DNA of 64,000 nt from Cymbomonas tetramitiformis. Lineage: Eukaryota > Chlorophyta > Pyramimonadophyceae > Pyramimonadales > Pyramimonadaceae. Made by a program: the position numbers and the translations under genes. Below the pieces are notes generated by a model. It made no database searches. It was not told the DNA's origin and was given only the letters and a program-made list of their open reading frames with translations. This document shows positions 43,984-54,998 of the stretch, piece after piece (positions within the stretch are counted from its first letter, which is position 1; every line of letters begins with the position of its first letter). Where the stretch lies: the NCBI GenBank assembly GCA_001247695.2, contig LGRX02024752.1, forward strand, positions 53,049 through 117,048, in the 5' to 3' direction.

Positions 43984-44073
43984 CCAGAGTTTCTCCGAGC
44001 CTCTTCCATCAACTGTAACGTCGACCCTCGCGTGTCGCAGGCCGCGCAGCGGCCGCGCTCGGAGAAACTCTGG
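43984..44073. repeat. 17-bp perfect inverted repeat
   Basis: CCAGAGTTTCTCCGAGC (43984-44000) and its exact complement (44057-44073), spaced by 56 bp. Possibly the ends of a 90-bp foldback element. 44074-44516 holds no recognised feature. Confidence 0.75.
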
Positions 44074-44516
44074 GAACAAGAGTAACCGATACTGTATACA
44101 GTAGGTGTCTATTCCCCAAGCCCATGCTCCGATGCTGCCTGTTCGTGTTGAATCATGAATGGCAACTTGGTGAACATTTTATCTAGAGGTTGAGGGCGAC
44201 ATTTCAACAGTTCCATTCAAAATTTATGCAGACCGGACATTATTTTAGTATCATCTTAAACGCGAAGCTCTACTTGTGCAGTCGTGTCTGAAAACTCGGA
44301 ACCACAGATTATCCCGCACGTTCCTGGCACTCGCCAATTTTCGCCATTTCGCGCTGGAAGCGAGCTTAGGGGAGCCTAGATATCCACTTAACCCGTGGCT
44401 TTCCAACAGCATGCCTAAGATATTTTTTAGGTGGGACGAAAAATAAAATGGGAGTGATTGTTGGCGCTACGAAAGCTCAGTGAGGTTGTCCATGCTTTGC
44501 ACCTTCCTCACACACC

Positions 44517-46626
44517 ATGACCAGTTCGAGCGGGACCAACGCCTCCTGGCACAGAGCTGTGATCTGCTTCGCTCTCTCAGCAGCGATCGTCAGCCTACCG
44601 CTATGCATCTTGTTGGTTGAAAAAGAGCACTCCAGCCTGGGCGCAGTCCCAGATGGCACTTCGAGGATAACCGTGCACAATAAGTGTGACTTCGAGATAT
44701 GGGTCGGCACCCACGGGACTGGAGCTGATGGAACGGCGTACAGTCCAGGAGACGGTGGCTTTCGTCTTGAGCCAAAATTTAGCACCGTGTTGCATGTGTC
44801 GAAGCCATGGATCTCTGGTAGAATCTGGGGGCGGACAGGCTGTAAAGAAAATGCACAAGAACTCACCTGCGAAACCGGCGACTGCAACGGCCAAAAGCAG
44901 TGTAAAGTTAGTGGTGAACCCCCTTGTACCTTGGTTGAGATGACTCTTGGGGCTCCAAACCACGGGAGTAAAGACATCTACGATTTGAGCTTGGTGGACG
45001 GCTACAATTTGCCTGTGGAGGTCGTAGCCGACAACGGAATCAACGTGGAAGGTCTACCCACCGTTCCCCAATTGTCCTGGAGTTGCACTTTTAGAATATT
45101 GATAAAGCATAATCGTGCCGTCATCTCATCCTGACCCGCACGCATGGTGCGGAACGCACTGCTGGATACGCGCATAGGTAGAAGGACAGGTGGAAAAGAC
45201 AGTGCTAGACGCAGACGCGTGAGGGGTGATCGCAGAACAAGAAAAAACGTTCTTGGGGAGCCAACAGTAGAGTGTGCCGTGCCTGACAGTCTCTTCCCGA
45301 CACGAAAGCGTATGTAGGTTCAATGTCGTGAAGCACTGCGACGGTGTTGTTGCCTGCTGGAGAACGGATAGTCATGTAGGTGCAGCGTTCGCGACACATA
45401 AGCAGCGCTGCCGCTTTCGATCGCTTTTGTAGATTCAGCTAGGCCTGACCAGGATGTTACCGACGCAGGTACTTTACCGGAATATAACTGCCAAAAGGCA
45501 AAATGTGCCAACTTTGATATGAGCCAGTGCCCACCGGAGTTGACGGTATTGGGGAGCGGCGGCTTGACCTACTGCGGCAGCATATGCTTTGCAGCATCAC
45601 ACAAAGATAGGGTCTTACAAGCGGGGCCTATCGGTGCATACGACGACAACATGATAGACAACGTATGTTGCCACTGTGCGTGTGGTCCTCGCTGTGGCTG
45701 CGACAATCCCAATTCCAAACATTGTTGTTCCCCCTTAGCTGAAAATCCAAATGGTGAGCCCATCTGACTGCCGTGAGACAACGTGTTGCTCTCTCTTCGA
45801 ACGATTTTGTCTTTTACTCAAGATCCCCAAGTCTCCTGTTTCCGTTTGTCATTTGTACAACGTGTTCCTTGGAAAAGTGAACAATTCAATATGTCCCTGT
45901 TCGATGTTTACAACACGCCTCCCATACTTGTGAGGACGGCGTTGAGTCTTTCCGGGCGCTGGTGAAGGCATCATTCTCCTGGTACCTGTTATGTTTCAAC
46001 GGGAATATCTAAGAACTTCCTGAATGATATCTACCTAGAGACGAAAAGAGTGATGCTTGGCTTCATGGGTAAATATCGGCGTTGTATGCAACAACCACAG
46101 CTACTCGGCATAGTAACAGCGTCGCCATCCAGTACTCGTCTAAGTTGCTATCTGTTCCAACGAGGAAATTTACTCTCAAGTATATTTAGAGTTTACTTGA
46201 ACTTAATAAGCCTTTGCACAGTCTTACTCATTGCTTTGTTGCAGGTGGTGTTTGCAGAGTTTCGGACTGGCCGAATTCTACTCAGGGAAAGGCTTATCCT
46301 GACATCTTTGAGTCGCAGTGCCCTGATGCTTACAGCTGGCAGTTTGATGATGTCAAATCCTTGTACAGATGTCTCAACGCATCATACCAAATTAACTTTT
46401 GCCCGTAAGTAGCCATAAGGTATTAGCTCTCCTCGTGACTTATAATTCGGATATATTTGGGCCCCTCAGGAGTGGAAATTCTTATAAAAACATGCATTAT
46501 GCTGGCCATGAAAAGGTAGAAACTTTCAAGGAATGTCCTGCGAATTGTTGTTACTGTTGCTCATCTTACCTTGAGATGGCTTATCAAATGGAAAATACAC
46601 ATTCTAACTGTGACAGAATCCTTTAA
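44517..46626 (+). CDS. Thaumatin-like protein, 4 exons
   Basis: A secreted or membrane-anchored member of the thaumatin/PR-5 family (glucan-binding or defence proteins in plants; also in fungi, animals and some algae). Exon 1 starts at 44517 and ends near 45053: a hydrophobic segment at residues 13-33 (signal anchor), then ITVHNKCDFEIWVG, SGRIWGRTGC, CETGDC, LVEMTLG and DIYDLSLVDGYNLPV, all family signatures with acidic-cleft residues present. Exon 2 about 45439-45753 (FDMSQCPPEL, YCGSICFAA), exon 3 46245-46404 (ESQCPDAYSWQFDD, INFCP), exon 4 46470-46626, a Cys-rich C-terminal extension (CPANCCYCCS) not typical of the family. The exon 1/2 junction is uncertain. Confidence 0.85.
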
Positions 46627-47515
46627 CAATTATGAGTGCCTGTGAACACCTGTGAACACAATTAACCTGTTTCCACTATTAACAAATGCGAGTATACTTT
46701 CATGGCAGTTTTGAGCTCACTTTTCATCTTTGGTACGCTTGTATTGTGTCTCTGTGTTCTTCACCGTCCAGCACTTGTTGTGACACGTAAACATAGCTAC
46801 TCTATCGCTTCTATTGATCTACCTTCATCACCACTCGAAACGATTGACACAATGGGGGAGCACAGCAAGGGACGGCATGCATGTGATCCCTTATAACTAT
46901 AAGGAAGAGACATTTTTAAAGAACAATTCGTATCGCATGAAATTTGGATGGTGAAGTGGTGTGCCAGGAGATATTTGAATCACCTGCCTGTCATGCATCA
47001 TCTGATCGAATATGACCCAATGCTGTAATTAGGCGGGAAATTAGCAGTAGAATGAGATCAGAATGACAGATGTCGAAATGAGACGAGATCAGAATACTTC
47101 AGTAGGAAGATTGGTATAAAGGGAGCCGACCAGGTTGACGCGACAGTTTTCCGTTTCCAGTACATTGAGTTAGCAGCTCCTAAATCCTCGTGCAAGACCG
47201 AAGAGTTAGCACAGTGCATGACCGAAGAGTTAGCACACCCTCACTTGCCTTTACATCCGTATACTTTATACTGATCTATATATCGTCTCTATCGTGTTAT
47301 GCGATAATGCTGCTGTGCATGTATCACCCGATCTACTGTATGATGATAACTATTTCGACATCACGGATTCGTTCGCCGTAACCGAATACAACCTCCGATC
47401 AATATATGCCCACACATATAATGTAACCCCGGGACAATTTGGTATCAGATGTTGGCGACGATCGCGGACCAGTACAATACATTGTGTGGGACATTCTGTT
47501 GGTATTGTCGGCGTC
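46627..47515. other. Intergenic, nothing recognised
   Basis: No gene supported. A doubled CGAAGAGTTAGCACA segment lies at 47195-47240. Confidence 0.4.
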
Positions 47516-47725
47516 ATGGCGAACTCTGCGTTGTTAGACGAGCGAAAATTGTGGGAAATGTACGTCGCGGCTAAAAGAGATCTGTTGAAGGAAGCAAGTG
47601 ATCCGCATTTTATGAGATTGGTGAATGATGCACTGGTGATGTGGCGCATTGATGATCGCTTCTTGAACGACCTGAGCAAGGTAGTGGTGTTCATGTTGGA
47701 ATACGAATACCGGCATTCGTTGTGA
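47516..47725 (+). CDS. Small ORF cluster, ORF A (69 aa)
   Basis: Helical, charged frame (DERKLWEMYVAAKRDLL) with its own ATG. The first of four consecutive plus-strand ORFs with short gaps. No family recognised. Confidence 0.3.
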   Translation: MANSALLDERKLWEMYVAAKRDLLKEASDPHFMRLVNDALVMWRIDDRFLNDLSKVVVFMLEYEYRHSL

Positions 47726-47744
47726 TACGATCGCGGCTCGTAGT

Positions 47745-48047
47745 ATGCTGCCTTACAAAACGTGGTATGACGAAGTGAAAGCTTATTACCCGACGTTTCG
47801 GCTATCGTCTGCGGTTCTGGGGATTTATGATGACTTTTGGAATTTCACATATAACTCTTTGGAATTCCCGATTCCCAACTTGCCGGTCAACATAGATGCA
47901 GAACTTATTTCGGTCGATGGTGATAGTGATGATGACGTCCATGATGAGTTGGCGAACATAGAGGATGAACTCATATCTGTCTCGGATGCTGACTCCGATA
48001 ATCACGAAGACGATATTTTAGAAGAATTTAGCGACATTATAGTATAG
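47745..48047 (+). CDS. Small ORF cluster, ORF B (100 aa)
   Basis: Aromatic-rich first half (YDDFWNFTYNSLEFPIP), then a strongly acidic tail of Asp/Glu/Ser. Starts 19 bp after ORF A. The layout resembles ORF C (aromatic head, acidic tail), so the two may be diverged duplicates. Confidence 0.35.
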   Translation: MLPYKTWYDEVKAYYPTFRLSSAVLGIYDDFWNFTYNSLEFPIPNLPVNIDAELISVDGDSDDDVHDELANIEDELISVSDADSDNHEDDILEEFSDIIV

Positions 48048-48164
48048 GGAGACTTGTTCCGATAATATAGACCTGTGCCGATTATAGCTCTGTGCCGATG
48101 ATAATGATGATGACGTCGTAGTGTTCATGCGAGTGCGTTTTCATGACGTCACACAATCACACAA

Positions 48165-48338
48165 ATGGCTGTCCCTGTGAGTGATCTATGGGAATTTCGA
48201 CCGTTAGTGTGGACGACTTTCTTTAATCAGCTGGAATGGACTCCTGGTGCTGGGCAATTCTGGTATCCGTTTGCGGATAATGTCTACGTTCCGTCCTCGG
48301 ATAATGATAGTGGCGACGATGATTCAGACTCTGCATGA
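48165..48338 (+). CDS. Small ORF cluster, ORF C (57 aa)
   Basis: MAVPVSDLWEFRPLVW start, aromatic-rich, then the acidic tail SSDNDSGDDDSDSA. Too short for most gene finders. The ATG is preceded by CACAAATGG, a fair initiation context. Confidence 0.3.
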   Translation: MAVPVSDLWEFRPLVWTTFFNQLEWTPGAGQFWYPFADNVYVPSSDNDSGDDDSDSA

Positions 48339-48377
48339 GAGGTCGCTTTGTGTGATAATCACGACGGCGGCTGCGTG

Positions 48378-48533
48378 ATGACGTGCTATTGCAAATTTTG
48401 TTTGCATCGCGGTATTCGGCGATCGGCGAATGTGCGGACAGTATATCACGACCAAGAGCAGTTTGCTTGCTTCAAGTGTGCGTTCGAGTTCTGGGTGATT
48501 CTTTTGGGCGATGTATACCAGAGCAACGACTAG
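48378..48533 (+). CDS. Small ORF cluster, ORF D (51 aa, Cys-rich)
   Basis: MTCYCKFCLHRG, then FACFKCAFEF: two Cys-x2-Cys-like pairs as in a small zinc ribbon. It has weak resemblance in spacing to the Cys-rich ORF at 1807-2028. A frame with CADCGAQYCGECL (about 48650) follows downstream without an ATG. Confidence 0.3.
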   Translation: MTCYCKFCLHRGIRRSANVRTVYHDQEQFACFKCAFEFWVILLGDVYQSND

Positions 48534-49013
48534 GTGCTGTGGGGCGTTGTGTGAGCACACCGGCTTTGTCGTCGGCGATATATTGTTAGCGATGATACCG
48601 ATGCGGTGATAGTGTGGCTGTTATTATTGAGAAGGAAATTTTTCTTCCTCTGCGCAGATTGTGGTGCGCAATACTGTGGTGAGTGTTTACTACACACTAG
48701 CAACACTATGGTATTTACGTTGCTTTATACAATGTGCTGGGGGGGGAAGAGGATGTTGAGTACATGTATAATATACCAACGCGAACCTCACCAATATAGC
48801 ACTTAACACTATCGACTGTATATAGCAATGCAATCTGTACCTTCGTCAGCTGCGAGCATGCGTAATCCATATTCATACATAAATACGCATGCTCACCCTA
48901 ACGCGTATATACCACCCATGATTTCAATACCACCGTCGCCATATACGATTCCGGCAGCATCAATGGAGTCATATGCGACGATGCCTAGTGGGACTTCATA
49001 CATGAATACGCAT

Positions 49014-49940
49014 GCTGTCGCGAACCCGTGCACAACGTGTCATCCCTACGGAATATGGATATATTGTCTCTGTTACAACACAGCTTCTCTCACTGCAAGT
49101 ATCTCTTAAGTGCCCACTCAGCACCACACATATTGCCACTATGACACTGCACCAGGGAACAGCACCACTTCCAACACTCAACTGCTAGTATAACAGCTGT
49201 ATCTTCAAAAAGTTCAAAAGTTTTGGCAAGTGTACAGTATGCAACTTCATATATGCAAGCTCATTTTCTCAACAGAAAAAGACTATAGAAATATAGTTCA
49301 GACGCTCGAAAGTGAAGAAAGTACTTCAAGTAAACACTGGCATTCGCACACAATATGATATCATAACATAAATCTCTGTAACATTAAACACTGCTGTTTT
49401 CGCGGTCTGGGCAAGAAATCTTTTTACGTTCCTACTTCTGCGAAGGCAAAACAAAAATGAGCGTCTGCTCTACTCTCGTGACGCCGCCCTATATATCTCT
49501 CCTCGCTATCTCCGGAAGCGTGTCGTCACCAACTGTCTCGTTAGTATGACAACTTGTCAGGTTGCTGTCACCAACTGTCTCGTCTCGATCGTGGCCTGTA
49601 CTGCGCTCGTCACGCGTTCGTCACCAGGACTACTGTCCCAGGTGTCACAACCCGGCTGTAGTACACGACACGCCGCGGTTTGTGACAGCTGTCGCGAACC
49701 CGTGCACAACGTGTCCCTACGGAATATGGATATATTGTCTCTGTTACAACACAGCTTCTCTCACTGCAAGTATCTCTTAAGTGCCCACTCAGCACCACAC
49801 ATATTGTCACTGCGACACTGCACCAGCCAGGGAACAGCACCACTTCTAGCACTCAACTGCGATAACAGCTGTATCTTCAAAAAGTTCAAAATTTTTGGCA
49901 AGTGTATGCAACTTCATATATGCAAGCTCTTTTTCTCGAC
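49014..49940. repeat. 0.26-kb direct repeat pair
   Basis: GCTGTCGCGAACCCGTGCAC through GCAAGCTC occurs at 49014-49275 and again at 49688-49940, over 90% alike by eye, with small indels. Between them lies 410 bp of unrelated AT-rich sequence. It could be an ancient LTR-like pair or a local duplication. The reading frame 48828-49109 runs into the first copy. Confidence 0.85.
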
Positions 49941-49976
49941 ATCCCCCATCTGTAGCTGCCACCAGTAGCACAGACA

Positions 49977-51625
49977 TCAGATAAGAGCTTGTTCTGCATC
50001 GTCAGTGGTAACACCATTCAGAGCAAACCTACCCATACTGAAGGTAAACATGCCCACACCAGTAGACTCTCCACCACGTAACATCCTTGCACGCGTCAGA
50101 GGATTTCGAAAAACCATCACCCACATACATCTTCTTCCAATGGGCCCATGTTCCAAGTGCCCAATCACGTGTAAGCGACCTGCATGACAAAGCTTGCGGA
50201 AGTACTGCGCTCTGCTCTCGGAATTTCTGTCATATAATATCGGATGGCACGTGAATGCAAGCCACCACCCTACTGGCCAGTACTGCCAATGGCAGCGCGA
50301 TGTCCAGCACAGCGAACCATGGTGAAGTAACCACAGCATCACACACTCCATATCTTTGCTTCCAAGCACGGTAGTTGCCTGGCTGTAGCGCGTTTAGGGC
50401 TTCAGGTCTATTGGGCTCAAGGTGGGGTAACCCACCGTAAGAACGCCTTACGGTGGGTTAGCCATAGCGTAGTTTGTTAACACCATAATGCACATCGAAT
50501 GGTCTCAAACATGGTCGATCATATGTGATTTCACAACTAGACATTCATGTTTAGCTGGACAAAGCCGAATGACATGTACTTGTGATCGGATATATCCGCG
50601 GTATCCATCCCAATATACCTCCGATGGCACGTTCGGTGCCGTGATCCCAAATGCACACAAACGTGGCCCGATTTCTACGTTTCATCCACGATGCCAATGT
50701 GCGCATGGGTGTATTTCGTGAAGTTTGATATATTTTTACCACCTTGAGTCAATACTTCGCGAGAAACATGCATATATATCCCCGTATAGACAAAATATCG
50801 TCATTTTTACCCTTAAGTATGGAAAACATTGAAATTGCAAATGTTTTTTTTTGTTTTTTTCTTTTCTTAAGTTACTTGTATAGAGTGATATATTCGATAT
50901 ATCGAATGGCGCCAAGTATAGGAAACATTTGTTATGGGCCATAGTTCATGAAAATATTGTGATAGGTACAATCATTTCGAATGTGATGGGCATGGTCAAA
51001 ATCTACCCAAAGATGCAATAATTGGGTAACCCACCGTAAGGATTTGAGGTGTTTTTTCGCTTGACCCCTTGGTATTAGCACGCATATTAGACGCATCTAT
51101 ACAATATGTAAAGTACTGTACTTTTTTCAAGTCCACGCACTAATATAACCCCCAAGGTGTGTCGAAAAGCATGGGTTTGCCCAAGTTGGCACAATATGCT
51201 AGCTCTAACATGAGGTTTTCGAATGTCTCTTACGGTGGGTAAACCCACCGTAAGGTGCGCCCAATAGACATTCAGGCCACTTCAACTGCGGGTCCCAGTC
51301 GTTGTTCATAACCTCTAGGTGAGGTCACTCCGATAACATCACTTTGCTGATCACACCTGTACCAGCCCAAGGGTCCCAAACTTGCTTGACCTTCTTCCAG
51401 TCCACCTCACGCGCGAGGCGCTTCACCTCGTGTGGCACTGTCATGAGCAGCTCCAGGCCCCAATCCAACTGGCTGGCTACCTTCACTTGGGTTCTGGTCA
51501 GCTATGTGACGTCCCCCCTCTTCTGCACCTCCCCCAAGCTCATGGCCTGTGCCGTGGGTGCTTTACGTAAGCTCCTCGCCCGCACCTGCTGCTCTGAGCA
51601 CTTTCGGCTCAAGGTGGTGCGATGA
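49977..51625 (-). pseudogene. Methyltransferase-like domain split by a MITE
   Basis: Minus-strand pieces of one protein: VASQLDWGLELLMTVPHEVK and WDPWAGTGVISKVM (motif I-like, D-P-x-x-G-x-G), then in another frame VMNNDWDPQLKWPE (motif II-like), then, beyond a transposon copy, DAVVTSPWFAVLDIALPLA (motif IV-like S-P-W-F), and in a third frame HVIGHLEHGPIGRRCMW. The order I-II-IV fits an amino-group DNA methylase fold such as those carried by some algal retroelements and DIRS elements. At least two frameshifts, a stop near 51500 and the insertion at 50407-51270 make it dead. No RT found nearby. Confidence 0.55.
50407..51270. mobile_element. 0.87-kb TIR element (MITE), copy B
   Basis: Same element as at 15685-16551. 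It is flanked by TTCAGG on both sides (50401-50406, 51271-51276). The duplication reads CCTGAA in the methyltransferase-like frame, which continues in phase (KWPE then ALNAL) when one copy of the repeat and the element are ignored. Confidence 0.88.
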
Positions 51626-51784
51626 CCATCATGTATTTCATATTGACCATGTTTTCGTGTGCATGCGTGGAACCCGGCGGGGGGGCGTTCCTGCGATGTT
51701 CTCACATGAGCCGCATCCCACCAGCAGCCCGTCCTGCGATATATGGATGATTGGAGGCCGTCGGGCGTGTTTGCATCCCGCCTG

Positions 51785-52285
51785 ACGGTTTGGGTTCAAT
51801 TTCCAACAGGAATTCTTCCTTCCTGAGCAGCGCTCTGTTTTTTTGCAGGTTTATGCTGTGCCTTTTCTGAAGGCGCCAGCAACGGCCATAGTGTATAATT
51901 CATGCTGTGCCTTTTCTGAAGCCGCCAGCAACGTTCCTGGCGGCATCTTTCCCTCTGGCCCTACTAAGCTGAAGGGGTGCTTGGAGACCGGCGGGATTCT
52001 CCGACGGGTTGGGTTCGATTCCCAACGTCTTTACTAACCAGCGTTTCGTTTTTTGCAGGTTTTGTTTTTTACGCCGAGCATCTTTTTATGCCGCCAGCAG
52101 AGTGCTGGCGGCATCCTGTGACTTCCAGCTCTGTTTAGGTTTCGCCGATTATTGATGTTCAGAATTTTAGATTTCCCACCCACTGTTCCGCTGCTGTTTT
52201 CAAAACGTCTATTTTGTACGTAGACGCCCACCCGAGGGTGAAATGCGGACAGCAGTTGGCTGTCGGTATTGGGTTCGATCCCCAA
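51785..52285. repeat. Three tRNA T-arm-like repeats
   Basis: GGGTTCGATTCCCAAC (52011), GGGTTCGATCCCCAAC (52268) and a degenerate GGGTTCAATTTCCAAC (51788). Each is followed within 60 bp by a T-rich run ending GCAGG. They match the Pol III B box (GGTTCGANTCC) and can form a 5-bp T-stem. No A box or full cloverleaf was found, so they look like SINE-type remnants. A hairpin ATGCCGCCAGCA-GAG-TGCTGGCGGCAT lies at 52088-52114. Confidence 0.5.
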
Positions 52286-52706
52286 CGTCCTGACTGATTC
52301 GCTGTTCGTGTGCTGCAGGAAACGTTTTGGTTCTGAAGATTTTGGAACGTGCGCTGTGCTCTAGTTTCCTAGTTTAGATTTTCATATCGCCCTCGGGTAG
52401 TTGAATCCTTGTATTAGAAACTAGCAGCCTAGTAGTAATAAGTAATTATGCTAATATTTTTTAAGAGAGTAATCGGTGTTTCTCTTTGATTCTTTATCCA
52501 TCTGAAATGCTTGCTTGCTTGCTACTCATGTATGCCTCGTGCTATATGAATGTCCCCAAGTGATCGTATAATACACCTGTGTTTTATGTAATATTCGCGG
52601 TACTACTCGTTCAGTAATTTGTTTTTCAAGTCATAATCGCGGTACTATTCGTTTGTGTTCCCCCTAGCTTGATTTCATTTTCGGAAATTTTCTGTGAATT
52701 TTCACG

Positions 52707-52814
52707 ACAGAAATGAGCGTAGCGCTCACGTCTGTCGCACCTGCGACAGACATGAGCGCCACGCTCATTTCTGTCGCACGGTATAATTACAGTTTGTCGC
52801 ACGGTGCGACAAAT
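52707..52814. repeat. 33-bp-arm hairpin and companion palindrome
   Basis: 52707-52739 and 52742-52774 are inverted repeats of 33 bp with two mismatches (ACAGAAATGAGCGTAGCGCT...), separated by CC. A second palindrome TTTGTCGCAC-G-GTGCGACAAA lies at 52794-52814. Shared CTGTCGCAC/GTGCGACA words suggest one origin, a foldback element. Confidence 0.85.
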
Positions 52815-53134
52815 AAAATAACCGGTGCGACAAATTTGAAGTGCTTCCGGAAGATGGTGGAAGTGCTGATGCCTGACTCCCTGTTCGTCGGCTTTCGTCC
52901 GCTCAGGGACCCCCAGTTTGCAGAACTCCGATGCTGGGGAGTCTGCTCTCTGGAGGCCCCTGTCGTCACCCCACCAGGATTCCGACAGGTACTCGATTTC
53001 CCCCTCCCTGTCCTGCCCCGGAACTTGTTCCGGCAGGCGGGAGAGGGTCAGGAGTGTTTTGCAGATCGGTGGGGCCTCCCCCGTAGGGGAGGATTTATGG
53101 CTGCGATAAGGGTATGCCTTCTGCAATACCGATT

Positions 53135-53578
53135 TTATCGTCTTTGCGGGGACTTGCCCCTCTTTTGGCTCCGTGGAGACCTCCACCCGTGGGTGGCTGG
53201 GGCCCGTAGCTCCCTTTTTTCCGGTTGTACCGGTGGTTTTTTTGTACGTTTTGGTTTTTGTGGTCCCCCAGCTGACACTTTTTGTTGTTCTTGCCTCCGC
53301 GCCAGGGCTGGGGGGCCTGGCGGGATTACGGCGTACGGGTGGTGAGGGGGTTTTCCCTTTCTCTGCAGAGGATGGTGGGGTGTACGCATATGCAGGTTGG
53401 GGGAGTCCCCGATTGCTGTAGACCCCGGAGAGTCCTGGAGTATCTCCATGTCTATTATCTCCTCCGGGGCTCTCCTCGCCCGTTTGGAGGCCTGCTCCGC
53501 GGGATCGCGGTCGGGCTGTCGTGGTGATGGGGTTTCGGTGGCGCAGGTCTTGCTTGGTTTGTTCTTGGTGATGGCCAT
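53135..53578 (-). CDS. Hypothetical basic Pro-rich protein
   Basis: A 147-aa frame (MAITKNKPSKTC start), rich in Pro, Lys, Arg and Gln, ending in a basic tail; similar in character to LINE ORF1 N-termini. No domain. The frame extends upstream to 53899. Low confidence. Confidence 0.2.
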   Translation of the reverse strand: MAITKNKPSKTCATETPSPRQPDRDPAEQASKRARRAPEEIIDMEILQDSPGSTAIGDSPNLHMRTPHHPLQRKGKPPHHPYAVIPPGPPALARRQEQQKVSAGGPQKPKRTKKPPVQPEKRELRAPATHGWRSPRSQKRGKSPQRR

Positions 53579-53946
53579 ATCTGGAGTCGGGATTTTTTGT
53601 TGGGGGCTGTGTGTGAGAGTGTGCTGCTGAGCTCGGTCAGCGGTGTTCTTGCTGTAAAACGTCGATCCTCTCGTTTCTTCACCCTGCGTAGCACCCAAAA
53701 AACCGCTAGCTCTGTACGGCCCTCCATCTCGGCTGGCGCTGGGCGCAGGGTACGGTCGGGCCACATCTGTATGGTGCCGTTGTGGTGTCGTGGTCGTCCT
53801 TGTAGTTGTCCAGTGTGCGCCCGCTCCTGCAAAATCACATTTTTGAATTTTATTTTTAGGCCCGCGGCTTCTTTGAGGTGGCACGCTCAGGTGGTCCACC
53901 GAGAAGTGTCACTACTGACCATCTCTAATGGGGCTTTTCGCAGGCT

Positions 53947-54300
53947 TTGATGCCCGGAGGCCAAGCTGGCCCTCTTCGAGGTCTTCAGGGCTCATCGCAG
54001 CAGCCGCTGCCCGTGGCGATGGACGCCCAAGGTACACCAGGAGTGCCTGTGGGACAGCCAAGGCTGATACCTGACAGGCAAAGAGCGGCCGGGGTAGAGG
54101 CACAGAAGCTCGTCATTGCTTTGAAAGAGCAGACAGCAGAGCACAACCGCCGCCCTCGAGGCAAGCATCAGGTTGGAGGAGCTTAAAGCCCTTGCTTCCT
54201 TCCAGGGGGAGTCGGGCAGCACCGCCGACGCACTGTATGCACAGGCGGTGGTGCGGATGTACAGCGCTCTTATGGGGGAAGTACCAGCGCCCATCTCTTA
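53947..54300 (+). pseudogene. Coiled-coil-like C-terminal fragment, frameshifted
   Basis: A frame with QRAAGVEAQKLVIALKEQTA continues, after one extra C near 54150, as ALEASIRLEELKALASFQGE, ending at a TAG at 54300. The heptad-like Leu/Ala pattern suggests a coiled coil. Preceded by a possible AG acceptor at 53943. Unknown family; possibly a last exon or retroelement remnant. Confidence 0.3.
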
Positions 54301-54998
54301 GGCTAGCCTGCACTCAAACCCTGAGTAATGCTCGTGCATGTAAATAGTAATTGTGAATATGCTTCAATCCCACGTATTGTGGGTGGTGTTTTTTTTGGTT
54401 CTTGACCATATTAGAAACTTGTGAACAGTAGGGATACTTTGCATTTCCATCATTCATCACGGTTCATGGCATGACTTGCACTCCCGCTTCAAACCCTAAG
54501 TCGTTTCAGCTGAACTGGCTAAAAATGAGCCATCCCGCAGCTGTGGAGCACTGCCCTATGAAGTTTTTTTATGTCTCTTGTTTCGTGAACATTCTTAACT
54601 AAGATAAGTTTGAGCCTACAACACCGTTATCCCGTGTTATAGTCAATTTTCACTTATTTTCAGTCGGTGTCGCGGCTTCACGTGACACAAAAATACCCCC
54701 AAAAAATTCTAAGCTAGGAGTATGCATGGTCTTTTCATAAATTTTCAACTTACCTTGTTATTATATCATATTTTCAACTTCAAAATATGTGAGTATCGCA
54801 ATAATCTTGTCTTTTTTAAAAAAATTCAGATATCCCAACTTTTTGTGCTAGGACAACACACGGTGTCATGCGCGGATGACTCAGCAATGTCATACATGCC
54901 AGAAGTGCCATACGCGCCTTACAGCATTAGCGCCCGAGACCCCTGTATGTTGAGGAAGAGACCCCCCTTATATGGGAGTACACAGTACCACTGTACTG
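54301..54998. other. AT-rich intergenic region
   Basis: Nothing recognised. The frame 54722-55003 shows no family resemblance. Confidence 0.4.
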
